Assembly (NCBI GenBank): GCA_030041305.1
Contig: JASHOC010000328.1
Span: 1-51,226 of the forward strand
Reading direction: 5' to 3'
DNA length: 51,226 nucleotides
Source of the DNA: Acidobacteriaceae bacterium
GTDB lineage: Bacteria > Acidobacteriota > Terriglobia > Terriglobales > Acidobacteriaceae
The position numbers were made by a program, and so were the translations under genes. The notes under the pieces are model-generated. The model had not been told where the DNA came from. It made no database searches and worked only from the letters and a program-made list of their open reading frames with translations. Each line of letters opens with the position of its first letter. Position 1 is the first letter of the stretch. Positions 37,192 through 46,986 of this stretch are shown here, one piece after another.

Positions 37192-37964
37192 GGAAGCCTC
37201 ACCGGAACGCCGGCTTCGGCCAGTTCTTGTTTGAGCGCGCGAGCGCTCGAAACGCCAAAATGAAAAATGCTGGCGGCGAGCGCCGCATCGGCTTTCCCGC
37301 GCGCGAAGACTTCAGCAAAGTGCGCCACCGTTCCTGCTCCGCCGGAGGCGATCACGGGGATGCCGACGGCTTCACTGACTGCAGCAGTCAATTCGCAGTC
37401 GAAGCCCACGCGCGTTCCATCGGCGTCCATTGAGGTGAGAAGAATCTCACCCGCGCCGCGTTTTTCGGCCTCGCGCGCCCATTCGACCACGCGGCGGCTT
37501 GTCGGCTTGCGGCCGCCGTGGACGTACACCCGTGCTTCCCGCACGGGATCCACGGCCTCGGGGTCGCGCCGCGCGTCGATAGCCACCACGACCGCTTGCG
37601 CGCCGAAACTGCGGCCAATCGCCTCGATGAGCGACGGATCGGCCAGCGCTGCGGAGTTGATGCTGACTTTGTCCGCGCCGGCTTCGAAGACCTGTTCGGT
37701 GTCGCGCACGGTGCGGATGCCGCCGCCGACGCAGAAAGGAACAAAAAGTTCGCGCGCGGTGCGGCGCACCGTGTCGAGCAGCGTCTGACGGCCTTCGTGG
37801 GTCGCGGTAATGTCGAGCAGCACGATTTCGTCCGCGCCTTCGCGGGCGTGGCGCGTGGCTTGCGCGGCCGGATCGCCCGCGTCCACGAGATCGGCAAACC
37901 GCACCCCCTTGACGACCCGGCCGGCGTGCACATCGAGGCAGGCGATGATTCGCTTGGTCAACAT
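37185..37964 (-). CDS. hisF: Imidazole glycerol phosphate synthase, cyclase subunit
   Basis: HisF, with HisH, converts PRFAR to IGP and AICAR using ammonia from glutamine. The barrel is 259 residues from [20 protein letters not shown], with [15 protein letters not shown], the catalytic Asp in [15 protein letters not shown], and [16 protein letters not shown]. The ATG at 37964 is preferred to one at 37985 because family members start here and GAGG precedes it. It overlaps the end of hisH by seven bases. Confidence 0.95.
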   Translation of the reverse strand: MLTKRIIACLDVHAGRVVKGVRFADLVDAGDPAAQATRHAREGADEIVLLDITATHEGRQTLLDTVRRTARELFVPFCVGGGIRTVRDTEQVFEAGADKVSINSAALADPSLIEAIGRSFGAQAVVVAIDARRDPEAVDPVREARVYVHGGRKPTSRRVVEWAREAEKRGAGEILLTSMDADGTRVGFDCELTAAVSEAVGIPVIASGGAGTVAHFAEVFARGKADAALAASIFHFGVSSARALKQELAEAGVPVRLPC

Positions 37965-38590
37965 TCGGTTTTTTCCTCGCGCCACTCCAGAAAATTGCGC
38001 AGAATCTTCAGCCCTGTTGCTCCGGATTTCTCGGGGTGGAACTGCACGCCCATTACGTTGGCCCGCTCCACGGTCGCCGCGAACGGCTCGATGTAGTCAG
38101 TCACGGCCGCTGTATTGGCAGTGATGGGAGCTTTGTAAGAATGAGTGAAGTAGACATATTCGCCCGGGTAGACTCCGGCAAGCAATCGCGAGGCACCTCC
38201 GCCTTTTAGGCGAACTTCGAGCGAGTTCCAACCAACGTGGGGGACTTTGCCATGGCCTTCGGGAAATCGTGTGCACGATTCGGCGAAGCAGCCGAGGCCC
38301 GCCTGTTGCGGCGCTTCGGTCGAGCCCGAGTAAAGCCACTGCATGCCAACGCAGATGCCGAGGAAGGGAACGCCGCGCACGATGGCGGCTCGGATTGCAG
38401 AGGTTAGGCCGGTTGTGTCGAGCCGTTTGGTTGCTGCGAAGTGACCCACGCCGGGCAGCACAATGCGCTCCGCGGATTCGACCAGTGCGAGATCGCCGTC
38501 GGTGACCTGCGGCTCCGCGCCCAAATGCCGCAGCGCCTTGAGAACCGAGGTCGGGTTTCCAGCTTTGTAATCGATTACTGTAACGCGCAT
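37958..38590 (-). CDS. hisH: Imidazole glycerol phosphate synthase, glutamine amidotransferase subunit
   Basis: HisH supplies ammonia to HisF. The 210-residue class I amidotransferase has the nucleophile Cys in [16 protein letters not shown], the oxyanion region VLPGVGHF, and the His-Glu end of the triad in [14 protein letters not shown]. The start was taken at [12 protein letters not shown] (38590), where GAGG lies four bases ahead, rather than the upstream in-frame codon at 38629. Confidence 0.94.
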   Translation of the reverse strand: MRVTVIDYKAGNPTSVLKALRHLGAEPQVTDGDLALVESAERIVLPGVGHFAATKRLDTTGLTSAIRAAIVRGVPFLGICVGMQWLYSGSTEAPQQAGLGCFAESCTRFPEGHGKVPHVGWNSLEVRLKGGGASRLLAGVYPGEYVYFTHSYKAPITANTAAVTDYIEPFAATVERANVMGVQFHPEKSGATGLKILRNFLEWREEKTEC

Positions 38591-38671
38591 TGAACCTCGA
38601 AAGAGCAAGTCAGCAAATTTGCGAGTCACGGGTTAGCCGGTTAGCATGCTCAAGATTCACCGAGTTAACGG

Positions 38672-39376
38672 CTAAAGCAGGCCCTTGGTCGAGGGCAGCA
38701 TCTCGCCGAGCTGTTTGTCGCGCGAGCAGGCTACGCGAAGCGCCCGCGCGAACGCCTTAAAAATGGCTTCGATCTTGTGGTGGCTCGAGCGGCCGTAGAT
38801 GGTCCTGACGTGCACGTTGGCGCGGGCGCCGCGCGCGAAGCCTTCAAAGAAATCCGTCACCAACTCGGTTTGCAGGTCGCCGACCAGGCGGGCGCGGACT
38901 GTTGTGTCGACGGCGCAGGCTGTGCGTCCGCTCAAATCCACGGCGGCCACAGCCAATGTCTCGTCCATTGGCATCACGAAGTAACCGGCGCGCAGAATGC
39001 CGCGCTTCGAGCCCAAAGCGCGGTCGAAAGCCTCACCGAGTGCGATGCCCACGTCCTCGACAGTGTGGTGCTGGTCAACATCGAGATCGCCTTTGCAGAG
39101 GAGTTCGAGATCGAACGCGCCGTGGCGCGTGAACAGTTCCAGCATGTGATCGAAGAAGCGGATGCCGGTGGATACTTTGTACCGGCCCTGGCCCTCAATC
39201 GTCAGTTGAAGGTCAATACGCGTCTCGGCGGTGTGGCGCGCGATGGTGGCGGCGCGAACCTGGGTCTGAAGCTTGGGACCTCTACTCCGCAGACCTGGGT
39301 CGATCCGCGGAGACCCCGGACTTCTGTCCTTCGGTTCAAGCGGGCTTGCAGCTTTCTTTGTACGGTTGTCGATCAT
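38672..39376 (-). CDS. hisB: Imidazoleglycerol-phosphate dehydratase
   Basis: HisB dehydrates IGP to imidazole acetol phosphate. The manganese-binding signatures [29 protein letters not shown] and [16 protein letters not shown] are intact. The 234 residues include an N-terminal extension of about 40 residues, rich in Pro, Arg and Lys, that is absent from most single-function HisB proteins. The start codon overlaps the hisC stop as ATGA, which supports the long form. Confidence 0.93.
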   Translation of the reverse strand: MIDNRTKKAASPLEPKDRSPGSPRIDPGLRSRGPKLQTQVRAATIARHTAETRIDLQLTIEGQGRYKVSTGIRFFDHMLELFTRHGAFDLELLCKGDLDVDQHHTVEDVGIALGEAFDRALGSKRGILRAGYFVMPMDETLAVAAVDLSGRTACAVDTTVRARLVGDLQTELVTDFFEGFARGARANVHVRTIYGRSSHHKIEAIFKAFARALRVACSRDKQLGEMLPSTKGLL

Positions 39377-40470
39377 TGCGTCTCGCTTCCGGCGCGCAGG
39401 GCAGCCATGGTTTGCTCGAGGGCGACAACAGCGAACGCCATCTGTTCACGTGTCCCAATGGTGATGCGGACGCGGCCGTCGCAGCCGGGGTCGCGCGACC
39501 GATCGCGTACCAGTACGCCGGCGGCGCGCATATGGCGGACGAATTCCGTATGACGTGCGCCGATTTGAACCAGAACAAAGTTGGCGCGGCTGGGCCAGCG
39601 CCTCAACCCGGCCAGGTCAAGGGCAGCTTCAAATTCGCCGCGTGCCGCCAACACCTCACCCACATACCAGTCGAGATAGGCTGCGTCTTCGAGCGCCGGC
39701 GGAAGGCAGGCCAGCGCCAGCGAGTTCACGCTATACGGGGAAAGCACGCGGCGCACCCACCGCATCAGTTCCGCGGAGCCGGCGAGCAACCCGAGCCGCA
39801 GGCCGGCCAGACCATAGGCTTTTGAAAATGTGCGCGCGACCACCAGGTTGGGGATGGCCCCAACCAGATCCATCACCGTTTCACCATAGAAATGGTGGTA
39901 AGCTTCATCGACCAGCAGTACCGCGTGCGGGGCGCGCTCGGCGAGCGCAAGCAACTGCGCGCGCTCAGACACCGAGCCCGAAGGGCTGTTCGGATTCGCG
40001 ATGGCGATGACCTTAGTGCGCGGCGTGATGGCTTCTAGCAGGCGATCGAAGGGAAGCTGCAGATCGTCCGCCGCCTGCACCGCAACTGTGCGCGCGTCGG
40101 TGGCCGACGCGTAGACTTCATACATCGTATAGGTGGGAACCGGCAGCAGGAACTCGTCGCCAGCTTCGAGAAAAGCCTCGAAAAGCACGTGAATGGCCTC
40201 ATCGACGCCGTTCGTGAGCGCCACCTGGTCGGCGCGAAGACCCAGATGCGCCGCGACCATCGCTTCGACCGGCTCGCGCTCCGGATACAGCGTCAGCGCG
40301 CCGCCGGAGATTTGGACCAGAACCTCACGCACACACGGCGAACAGGCCACCGTGTTCTCGTTGAAGTCCAATCGCAGGCCTTCGCGGCTGCCAAGTGGCG
40401 GATGATACTCCTTCATCGCCTGCACGCGGGCGCGGGGCGCCGGACTCACTCCAGTTGCGAATCTAACCAC
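39373..40470 (-). CDS. hisC: Histidinol-phosphate aminotransferase
   Basis: HisC is a PLP enzyme that transfers an amino group from glutamate to imidazole acetol phosphate. The 365 residues include [12 protein letters not shown], the PLP-pyrimidine and phosphate regions [11 protein letters not shown] and [10 protein letters not shown], and the Schiff-base Lys in [15 protein letters not shown] near residue 218. The GTG start at 40470 has AGGAGGAG right ahead and overlaps the hisD stop by eight bases. Confidence 0.94.
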   Translation of the reverse strand: MVRFATGVSPAPRARVQAMKEYHPPLGSREGLRLDFNENTVACSPCVREVLVQISGGALTLYPEREPVEAMVAAHLGLRADQVALTNGVDEAIHVLFEAFLEAGDEFLLPVPTYTMYEVYASATDARTVAVQAADDLQLPFDRLLEAITPRTKVIAIANPNSPSGSVSERAQLLALAERAPHAVLLVDEAYHHFYGETVMDLVGAIPNLVVARTFSKAYGLAGLRLGLLAGSAELMRWVRRVLSPYSVNSLALACLPPALEDAAYLDWYVGEVLAARGEFEAALDLAGLRRWPSRANFVLVQIGARHTEFVRHMRAAGVLVRDRSRDPGCDGRVRITIGTREQMAFAVVALEQTMAALRAGSETQ

Positions 40471-41740
40471 GGCTCCTCCTTACATTGAGGCGATTGCGAA
40501 TGGCTTCAGCGTGGGCAGTCAAGCCCTCGGCCTCGGCTAGCAGCGCAGCTTTGGGCCCGAGCGCGCATAACCCAGGTTGTGCGTACTGCTGCACGGTGAT
40601 GATCTTGGCGAAGTCGCTCACGCTGAGTCCCCCCCGCACGCGCGCCATACCTCCTGTGGGCAGGGTGTGATTTGGCCCCGAGATGTAGTCGCCTAACGGC
40701 TGGGCTGACCAGCGGCCAACAAACACGGAGCCGGCATTCTCGACCCAATCGACATCCGCGCGTGCGTCCACGGTAAGGTGTTCGGGCGCCAGACGGTTCG
40801 CAATTTCGTGTGCCTCGGCAATCGACGATGCAACGATGGCGAGGCCGTTGCGAGCAAGCGACTCTCGGGCAACCGCATTGTGACGGCTGACCTCTGTGGC
40901 TTCAGCAACGACCTTCCGGGCTAAATCCGCGCGCGTCGTGACAAAGATCGCCAGCGCTTCGGGATCGTGTTCGGCTTGGGCGACGAGATCGGCGGCGATG
41001 GCGGCTGCCGGGCCGTACTCGCTGACGACCACAATCTCCGTGGGACCGGCGAGCATGTCAATGGAGCAATCAAATGCTATCAGGCGTTTGGCCGCGGTGA
41101 CGTAGAGATTGCCGGGGCCGACGATTTTCTCGACGCGTGGAATGGTTGCCGTGCCGTAAGCCAGTGCGGCCACGGCGTGCGCGCCGCCCAGGCGATAGAA
41201 CTGTTCGATCCCGAGCAGATGCGCCGCGGCGAGTGTCGCGGTCGCGGGCCGGGGCGAGACCGCAACGATGCGGCCGACCCCGGCCACCTGCGCTGGAATC
41301 GCTGTCATGAGCAGCGTGGAGGGCAGCGGATGACGGCCGCTGGGCACATAGCAAGCGACGGAGCCAACCGGGCGGACGAGCTGGCCCGTGATAAGGCCCG
41401 GCACTGGAGAAACACTCCACGATTGAGGAAGTTGTCGCTCGGCGAAGCTCCGAATTTGCGCGGCGGCCGTAGACAAAGCATCGCGCAACTCGGAGTCGAG
41501 CGCTTCCCAGGCGGCGGCCATCTCCTCTTTGGCAACATGCAGCGCCTGCGAGCCGGAGAGGCCGTCTAATCGCGACGCGTAACGAAACAGCGCGCGGTCG
41601 CCGTGCTTGCGCACGTCTGCGACAATGCGCCGCACCTCAGCCGTCACGCTGTCGAGGGACGCGCTGCCGCGCCTCTCGAGGGCAGCGATCATGGCCTGCG
41701 TTTGCGCCGCACCTCGCCCTTTGGTTCGCACCAGCTTCAT
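40463..41740 (-). CDS. hisD: Histidinol dehydrogenase
   Basis: HisD oxidises histidinol to histidine in two NAD-dependent steps using zinc. The 425 residues carry the VGSVACYVPSGRHPLPSTLL signature, IVGPGNLYVTAAKRLI, AGPTEIVVVSEYG, APEHLTVDA and ISGPNHTLPTGGMAR. Length is normal. The gap to hisG is 25 bases. Confidence 0.95.
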   Translation of the reverse strand: MKLVRTKGRGAAQTQAMIAALERRGSASLDSVTAEVRRIVADVRKHGDRALFRYASRLDGLSGSQALHVAKEEMAAAWEALDSELRDALSTAAAQIRSFAERQLPQSWSVSPVPGLITGQLVRPVGSVACYVPSGRHPLPSTLLMTAIPAQVAGVGRIVAVSPRPATATLAAAHLLGIEQFYRLGGAHAVAALAYGTATIPRVEKIVGPGNLYVTAAKRLIAFDCSIDMLAGPTEIVVVSEYGPAAAIAADLVAQAEHDPEALAIFVTTRADLARKVVAEATEVSRHNAVARESLARNGLAIVASSIAEAHEIANRLAPEHLTVDARADVDWVENAGSVFVGRWSAQPLGDYISGPNHTLPTGGMARVRGGLSVSDFAKIITVQQYAQPGLCALGPKAALLAEAEGLTAHAEAIRNRLNVRRSRG

Positions 41741-41765
41741 GTTCCGCGCCTCGTTCCCGTCAGAC

Positions 41766-42641
41766 TCACAACACCACTTTGTTGAGCGGATATTCGACGA
41801 TCCCCTCGCCGCCTGCGGCTTTGAGCCGCGGGATCACGTCGCGTGCCACGCCCTCTTCAAGAATGGTGTTCACCGCAACCCACGCGGAATCGCTCAAAGG
41901 CGAAATGGTTGGCGAGTTGAGCGCGGGCAGGACGGCGAGCACCGAATCCAGGTCCTCGCGCCTCACATTAAGCATCAGTCCCACCTGCGCCTGCGCGTCA
42001 ATGGCGCCGCGCAGCATGAGCGCGATCTGATCGATTTTCTGGCGCTTCCAGGGATCCGCGAGCGCGGCTTTGCCGGCGATCAGATGGGTTTCGCTTTCCA
42101 ACACGGTGTCGATGATTTTGAGGTGATTCGCCTTGAGCGAGCTGCCGGTTTCAGTGACTTCTACAATCGCGTCGGCAAGCATGGGTGGCTTGACTTCCGT
42201 CGCTCCCCAACTGAACTCCACCTTGACATTGACCCCTTTGGCCGCGAAGTAGCGCTTTGAAACTTCCACCAGCTCTGTGGCGATGATCATGCCTTCGAGG
42301 TCTTCGGCTTTTTGAAAAGCGCTCGACTTGGGAACAGCCAGCACCCAGCGCACCTTCCGGCGGCTTTGCTTGGCGTATGTGAGTGATGTGACGCTGGCGA
42401 TGTCGAGGCCGCTTTCCACCACCCAGTCGATCCCCGTGAGGCCTGCGTCGAGGACGCCGTGGTCCACATACCGCGCCATTTCCTGGGCCCGAATCAGCAT
42501 ACACTCAATTTCGGCATCATCGATGGAAGGAAAATAGGAGCGCCCATCGGCGTAGATATTCCAGCCAGCTCTCCTGAACAGAGCGATGGTCGCGTCCTGC
42601 AGGCTCCCTTTGGGAAGACCGAGGCGAAGTTTATCAGCCAC
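41766..42641 (-). CDS. hisG: ATP phosphoribosyltransferase, long form
   Basis: HisG is the first committed enzyme of histidine synthesis and its main feedback target. The 291 residues are the long form, with a C-terminal histidine-binding ACT-like domain, and it needs no HisZ partner. [18 protein letters not shown] and [16 protein letters not shown] are clear. The GTG at 42641 is chosen over an in-frame codon at 42665 because the protein then begins [12 protein letters not shown] as relatives do; it overlaps hisI by eight bases. Confidence 0.93.
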   Translation of the reverse strand: MADKLRLGLPKGSLQDATIALFRRAGWNIYADGRSYFPSIDDAEIECMLIRAQEMARYVDHGVLDAGLTGIDWVVESGLDIASVTSLTYAKQSRRKVRWVLAVPKSSAFQKAEDLEGMIIATELVEVSKRYFAAKGVNVKVEFSWGATEVKPPMLADAIVEVTETGSSLKANHLKIIDTVLESETHLIAGKAALADPWKRQKIDQIALMLRGAIDAQAQVGLMLNVRREDLDSVLAVLPALNSPTISPLSDSAWVAVNTILEEGVARDVIPRLKAAGGEGIVEYPLNKVVL

Positions 42642-42984
42642 GGGCCACCCCCACCGTCGCCGCAAACGAAATGGGCCTCGTGAAACAGCTCACCGTGCCT
42701 TCATGGCAGACCAGGCCGTCGCCTTCCACCTCGACGCGGAACAGCAGAGTGTCGCTATCGCAGTCCGTCGCCGCCGAAACCACGCGCAAGCGGTTGCCGC
42801 TGGTTTCGCCCTTCATCCATAGCTTTTGCCGGGTGCGGCTCCAGAAAGTGACGAAGCCGGTTTCAAGTGTTTTGGCGTAACTTGCCGCATTGAGAAAACC
42901 TAACATGAGCACCTCGCCGGTACGCGCGTCCTGCACGACGCCGGGCACGAAGCCACCCATTTTGTCAAAGTCGATCTGTTCCAC
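42634..42984 (-). CDS. hisI: Phosphoribosyl-AMP cyclohydrolase
   Basis: HisI opens the purine ring of phosphoribosyl-AMP. The 116 residues have the metal-binding [13 protein letters not shown] and CHEGTVSCF motifs and the [18 protein letters not shown] block. It is single-domain: the HisE pyrophosphohydrolase domain often fused to it is absent here. It is the first structural gene, 33 bases after the attenuator terminator. Confidence 0.95.
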   Translation of the reverse strand: MEQIDFDKMGGFVPGVVQDARTGEVLMLGFLNAASYAKTLETGFVTFWSRTRQKLWMKGETSGNRLRVVSAATDCDSDTLLFRVEVEGDGLVCHEGTVSCFTRPISFAATVGVARG

Positions 42985-43017
42985 GGTTTCACCCTCGGTT
43001 GAGATTTTTTCGGCATG

Positions 43018-43050
43018 AAAAAACCCGCCGGCATTGGCCGCCGGCGGGTT
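43018..43050 (-). terminator. his attenuator terminator
   Basis: On the minus strand this is an 11-bp stem, AACCCGCCGGC (43050-43040) with GCCGGCGGGTT (43032-43022), a seven-base loop and six T residues (43023-43018). It lies between the leader peptide and hisI, in the textbook position of an attenuator. The 5' arm can instead pair with GCCGGCGG of the leader (43105-43098), which would prevent the terminator. Confidence 0.88.
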
Positions 43051-43077
43051 GAGGTCTTCTCTGATCTCTTTGGCCGA

Positions 43078-43158
43078 TTAACTCAGGCCATGGCAATCCG
43101 CCGGCATGGAGGTCTCATGATGATGATGACCAATATGGCGGTGGATATGCATCTTCAT
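43078..43158 (-). CDS. hisL: His-rich leader peptide of the his operon
   Basis: This is a 26-codon open frame, too short for routine gene finding. His codons occur at positions 4, 6, 8, 11, 12, 13, 14 and 23. The run of four is followed 17 bases later by the segment that could form the antiterminator, so a ribosome stalled for lack of charged tRNA-His would leave that segment free. A ribosome that reaches the stop TAA (43080-43078) would cover part of it and allow the terminator. No Shine-Dalgarno sequence precedes the ATG; a second ATG at 43152 is in frame. Confidence 0.87.
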   Translation of the reverse strand: MKMHIHRHIGHHHHETSMPADCHGLS

Positions 43159-43160
43159 TA

Positions 43161-43190
43161 AAACTACGCGATGGGCCCGTGCGCTGTCAA
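43161..43190 (-). promoter_or_regulatory. Probable his operon promoter
   Basis: On the minus strand a perfect TTGACA (43190-43185) is followed by an 18-base spacer and TAGTTT (43166-43161). Transcription would begin around 43158-43153, at or just inside the leader-peptide start, so the leader may be leaderless. The assignment is from sequence only. Confidence 0.55.
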
Positions 43191-43234
43191 ACATTTTCTT
43201 GCAGGCGGGCCGCGGGCAGACGGAGAATGGACCA

Positions 43235-43561
43235 GTGCGAACAAAAGCGCGATGGACGGCGTTGGCGGTTGCAATGCTGGGGGTTTGCCTGGCCGGAACG
43301 GCCCAGTATCAGGATCGGGACTCGAATGGCGTGCCTAAAACATCCGCAACGGCGCCGCCTCCGGAGGCGCGCGTGGACATCAATCACGCCAGCGCCGCGG
43401 AGCTGATGAAGGTGCCCGGCTTGACGCGATCATGGGCGGAGCGCATTGTGCGCTTCAGGCCGTATCGGACCAAGCAGGATTTGCTCGATCGGGGCGTAGT
43501 GACCAGTGAAGTCTATGATCGCATTAAGAATTATGTGATCGCACATCGGGGCCATGAGTAG
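43235..43561 (+). CDS. ComEA-like helix-hairpin-helix protein
   Basis: This 108-residue exported protein has an N-terminal signal or anchor (WTALAVAMLGVCLAG), a Pro-rich linker, and a HhH domain: VDINHASAAELMKVPGLTRS and RFRPYRTKQDLLDRG. Such modules bind DNA without sequence preference; in ComEA they take up DNA for transformation. No other competence gene is next to it, so a uptake role is inferred from the family only. The GTG at 43235 is chosen because GGAG lies ten bases ahead; a TTG at 43199 is possible. It is divergent from the his operon. Confidence 0.75.
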   Translation: MRTKARWTALAVAMLGVCLAGTAQYQDRDSNGVPKTSATAPPPEARVDINHASAAELMKVPGLTRSWAERIVRFRPYRTKQDLLDRGVVTSEVYDRIKNYVIAHRGHE

Positions 43562-43703
43562 GTCTCCGGCTCTCTGAATATGTTGCGCGACTTCTTTTGT
43601 CCTCTAGCAAAGCGCCGACCAACGCACAAGCAATCAATACTGTTCTCGGCAAAGCGCGAACGGCCGCGCATCGGCGACGGCACGCCTTTCTCGAGCCTTG
43701 TCG

Positions 43704-46700
43704 CTAAGCTTCGGCTTCAGCGCCAATTTCGACGATTCCGCGATTGAGTAAACGGCTTAGAACCACGTAGAGCACGGGGATGAAGACCAGGTTAAGGACG
43801 GTGGAGAGCAGCATGCCTCCAACGATCGTGGTCCCCACGGAGCGGCGCCCGAGCGAGCCGTAACCGGTGGCGAAGACCAGCGGCAGAACGCCGAGAATGA
43901 AGGCAAACGAGGTCATCAGGATGGGTCGAAGGCGGAGTTCCGCGGCTTCGATGGCGGCTTCAGTTATGGAGCGGCCTTTGCGGCGCAATTGTTCGGCGAA
44001 TTCGACAATCAAAATCGAGTTTTTGGCCGAGAGTCCAATGAGCATCACCAGGCCGATCTGGCAATAGACATCATTGGAGAGGCCGCGCAGCGAGACCAGG
44101 CCCAGAGCGCCCAGCACCGCCATGGGCACGGCGAGGAGAATAATGAACGGCAGAGCGAAGCTTTCATATTGCGCCGAAAGGGTGAGATAGACAACCACAA
44201 TGCCGAGGGCGAAGATGAGGGGCGCTTTGCCGGCGGACTCAAGCTCGTCGAGGGTGAGGCCAGTCCACTGGAAGCCCATGCCGGGCATCATGCGTTCTCT
44301 GGCCAATTGCTCCATGGCCGTCAGCGCCTGGCCGGAGCTGTAGCCGGGCGCGGGTGAGCCGTCGATCTCGACGGCGCGGAAAAGATCGTAGTGGGTGATG
44401 ACCGGCGGGCCGGAGCTTTGCGCGACGTTGACCAGGTTGTCGAGCGAAACCATCTGACCGGAATCGGAACGCACATAATAACTGTGCAGATCGCCGGCAT
44501 TCATCCGAAAGGGCTCGCTGGCCTGGACGTAGACGCGATACGTGCGGTTGTTGTAATCGAAATCGTTGATGTACTCCGAGCCCATAAACACGTTGAGCGT
44601 GGTGGCGATTTGCGAAATCGACACGCCCATGGCCTTGGCTTTATCGCGGTCGATGGTCACCATCATCTGAGGATCATTGGCTGAGAAAGTGGTGATGAGA
44701 CCTGTGAGTTGCTTCACACCATGACTAACATTCACAATCGAGTGCGCTACGCGGTCGAGATCGCCGAGGGTGTTGGCGCCTTGGTCCTGCAGCATGAACT
44801 GGAATCCGCCGAAGCTGCCGATTCCCTGCACGGCCGGCGGCTGGATGATGGCCACCAGTCCGCCATTGGGGGCGATCATCAGGCGCCCGAGCTGGGGCGA
44901 AAGATCGGCCACAATCTCGGCTGGCGTGCTGCCCTTTCCACCCCGCCGGTTGCCGCTGGTTGTGCTGACGAACATCAAGCCCGTGTTGGCTGCGTTGCCG
45001 GTAAAGCTGAAGCCGATGATCGCGAATAAACCGCTCACATTGGGATTTTGCGCGATGATGGCCTGTGCGCGGTCAGCGAGATTTTCGGTGTAACTCAGCG
45101 AAGAACCCGGCGGTGCCTGCACGATGACGAGCAAATAGCCCTGGTTTTCCTGGGGAAGGAAACCGGTGGGGACGTGGCCATACATCCAGAACGTGGCGCC
45201 GAGACCGACAAAAAAAAGTAGCAAGAATGCATAACGCAGTTGCAGAGCGAATTGGACGATGCGTGCATAGGTGTTGCCCATCCAGGTGATGAAGGCGTCT
45301 GCGCGGTGAATGAAGCCGGCGAAGGCGCGCGAGACCGGCCGGATGTGAAGGAAGTCCAGCTGGCGCGGCCGTGCTTCTTCGCCGCGCAGAAAAAGCGCCG
45401 AGAGCGCCGGCGAAAGGGTAAGGGCGTTAAACGCGGAGATGGCGATGGAGAAGGCAATGGTGAGCGAGAACTGCCGGTAAAGGATTCCGATAGTTCCTGG
45501 GAAAAACGATACCGGCACGAAGACCGCGATCAGCACCAGCGATGTGGCGACGACCGCGCTGGTGACTTCGCCCATGGCGCGCGAGGTGGCCTGGTGCGGA
45601 TCGGAGTGCTCCGCGGCGATATGGCGCTGGACATTCTCGATGACCACGATGGCGTCGTCCACGACAAGTCCGGTGGCGAGGGTGATGCCGAACAGAGTAA
45701 GCGAGTTGATGGAGAACCCAAAGATCCTGATGAAGGCGAAAGTGCCGACGAGGGCAACAGGAATGGTGACGGATGGAATGATGGTGGCTCGCCAATCCAG
45801 GAGGAAGAGAAAGATGACGGCGATGACGATAATGATGGCTTCGCCCAGCGTGACCAGAACTTCGCGGATCGATTCGCCGACCGCGGTGGTGGAGTCGAAG
45901 GCGATAGCGTATTCAAGCCCCGGCGGAAAGCTCTTCGAAAGCTGCGCGAGCGCGGCCTTAGCCCTGCGGTCCACGTCGAGAGCGTTGGCGTTGGAGAGTT
46001 GCTGCACACCGACGCCCATGGCCTGGTTACCCGAGTACTCGAGCGCCGAGCTATAGTCTTCGGCTCCGACTTCGGCGTACCCCACATCTTTGAGCAGCAC
46101 CAGGCCGTTCGGTGAATTTTTGACAATGAGATTGTCGAATTCGTCAGGGCTGGTGAGGCGCCCAGAGACGCGCACCGGAATCTGGAAATCCTGTTTGGGG
46201 TTGGCTGGCGGTTCGCCGAGCTGGCCGGCCGGAATCTCGACGTTCTGCTCCTGGAGCGCGCTCACCACGTCGGCGGCCGTAAGATCGCGCGCCGCCAGGC
46301 GGACTGGATCAAGCCACACGCGCATGGCGTACCGGCGCTCGCCGAAAATCATTACGTTGCCCACGCCGGGAACGCGCTTAAGCGCATCCACGACATACAC
46401 CTCGAGATAGTTGGAGATGAACTGGCTCGAATAGCGGCCGTCACGCGAAAAAAACCCGGCGCCGAAGACGAAGTTGGTGTTGGCCTTGGTGACGGTGATG
46501 CCGGTGGCGTTGACTTCGCTAGGCAGCAAACCCTGCGCACTGGCCACCCGGTTCTGGACGTCTACGGCGGCGATGTCGAGATCGTAGCCGGTCTGGAACG
46601 TGATGATGATGGAGCATGTACCGCTGTTGGTGCTCGTAGAGCTGATGTAGCGCATTCCCTCCACGCCATTAATGGCTTCTTCCAGGGGAATCGTGACCGC

Positions 46701-46880
46701 TTTCTCAACCGTTTCCGCGTCGGCTCCCACGTATTGGGCGGTGACGGTGACCTCCGGCGGGGCCAGCGTCGGGTACATGGCCACGGGGAGATTGGGGATG
46801 CACACCGCGCCGGCGAGAATGATAATCAATGCGCAAACGGTTGCGAAAACCGGGCGGTGAATGAAGAAATCAACGAACAA
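43704..46880 (-). CDS. HAE1-type RND efflux permease (AcrB/MexB-like)
   Basis: This 1,058-residue inner-membrane pump exports hydrophobic or amphiphilic compounds. It begins FFIHRPVFATVCALIIILAG, the AcrB-type first helix, rather than the MdtB/C type at the left of the window. TM4 has [14 protein letters not shown] near residue 406, and TM10 has GLSAKNSILIVEFAEQL with the relay Lys. It belongs to a different branch from the tandem permeases. It lies 106 bases after its adaptor gene; no outer-membrane channel gene follows, so it may borrow one. Confidence 0.94.
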   Translation of the reverse strand: MFVDFFIHRPVFATVCALIIILAGAVCIPNLPVAMYPTLAPPEVTVTAQYVGADAETVEKAVTIPLEEAINGVEGMRYISSTSTNSGTCSIIITFQTGYDLDIAAVDVQNRVASAQGLLPSEVNATGITVTKANTNFVFGAGFFSRDGRYSSQFISNYLEVYVVDALKRVPGVGNVMIFGERRYAMRVWLDPVRLAARDLTAADVVSALQEQNVEIPAGQLGEPPANPKQDFQIPVRVSGRLTSPDEFDNLIVKNSPNGLVLLKDVGYAEVGAEDYSSALEYSGNQAMGVGVQQLSNANALDVDRRAKAALAQLSKSFPPGLEYAIAFDSTTAVGESIREVLVTLGEAIIIVIAVIFLFLLDWRATIIPSVTIPVALVGTFAFIRIFGFSINSLTLFGITLATGLVVDDAIVVIENVQRHIAAEHSDPHQATSRAMGEVTSAVVATSLVLIAVFVPVSFFPGTIGILYRQFSLTIAFSIAISAFNALTLSPALSALFLRGEEARPRQLDFLHIRPVSRAFAGFIHRADAFITWMGNTYARIVQFALQLRYAFLLLFFVGLGATFWMYGHVPTGFLPQENQGYLLVIVQAPPGSSLSYTENLADRAQAIIAQNPNVSGLFAIIGFSFTGNAANTGLMFVSTTSGNRRGGKGSTPAEIVADLSPQLGRLMIAPNGGLVAIIQPPAVQGIGSFGGFQFMLQDQGANTLGDLDRVAHSIVNVSHGVKQLTGLITTFSANDPQMMVTIDRDKAKAMGVSISQIATTLNVFMGSEYINDFDYNNRTYRVYVQASEPFRMNAGDLHSYYVRSDSGQMVSLDNLVNVAQSSGPPVITHYDLFRAVEIDGSPAPGYSSGQALTAMEQLARERMMPGMGFQWTGLTLDELESAGKAPLIFALGIVVVYLTLSAQYESFALPFIILLAVPMAVLGALGLVSLRGLSNDVYCQIGLVMLIGLSAKNSILIVEFAEQLRRKGRSITEAAIEAAELRLRPILMTSFAFILGVLPLVFATGYGSLGRRSVGTTIVGGMLLSTVLNLVFIPVLYVVLSRLLNRGIVEIGAEAEA

Positions 46881-46986
46881 GCAGAATCCTCTTTCCTTCT
46901 ATCCTTGACCAGGCAGTGCGGACCGGTAGGTTCTCCGCAATCACGCATTCCGCGCCTTGCACTGCTAAAGCGGGCGGCTGTGCGCC

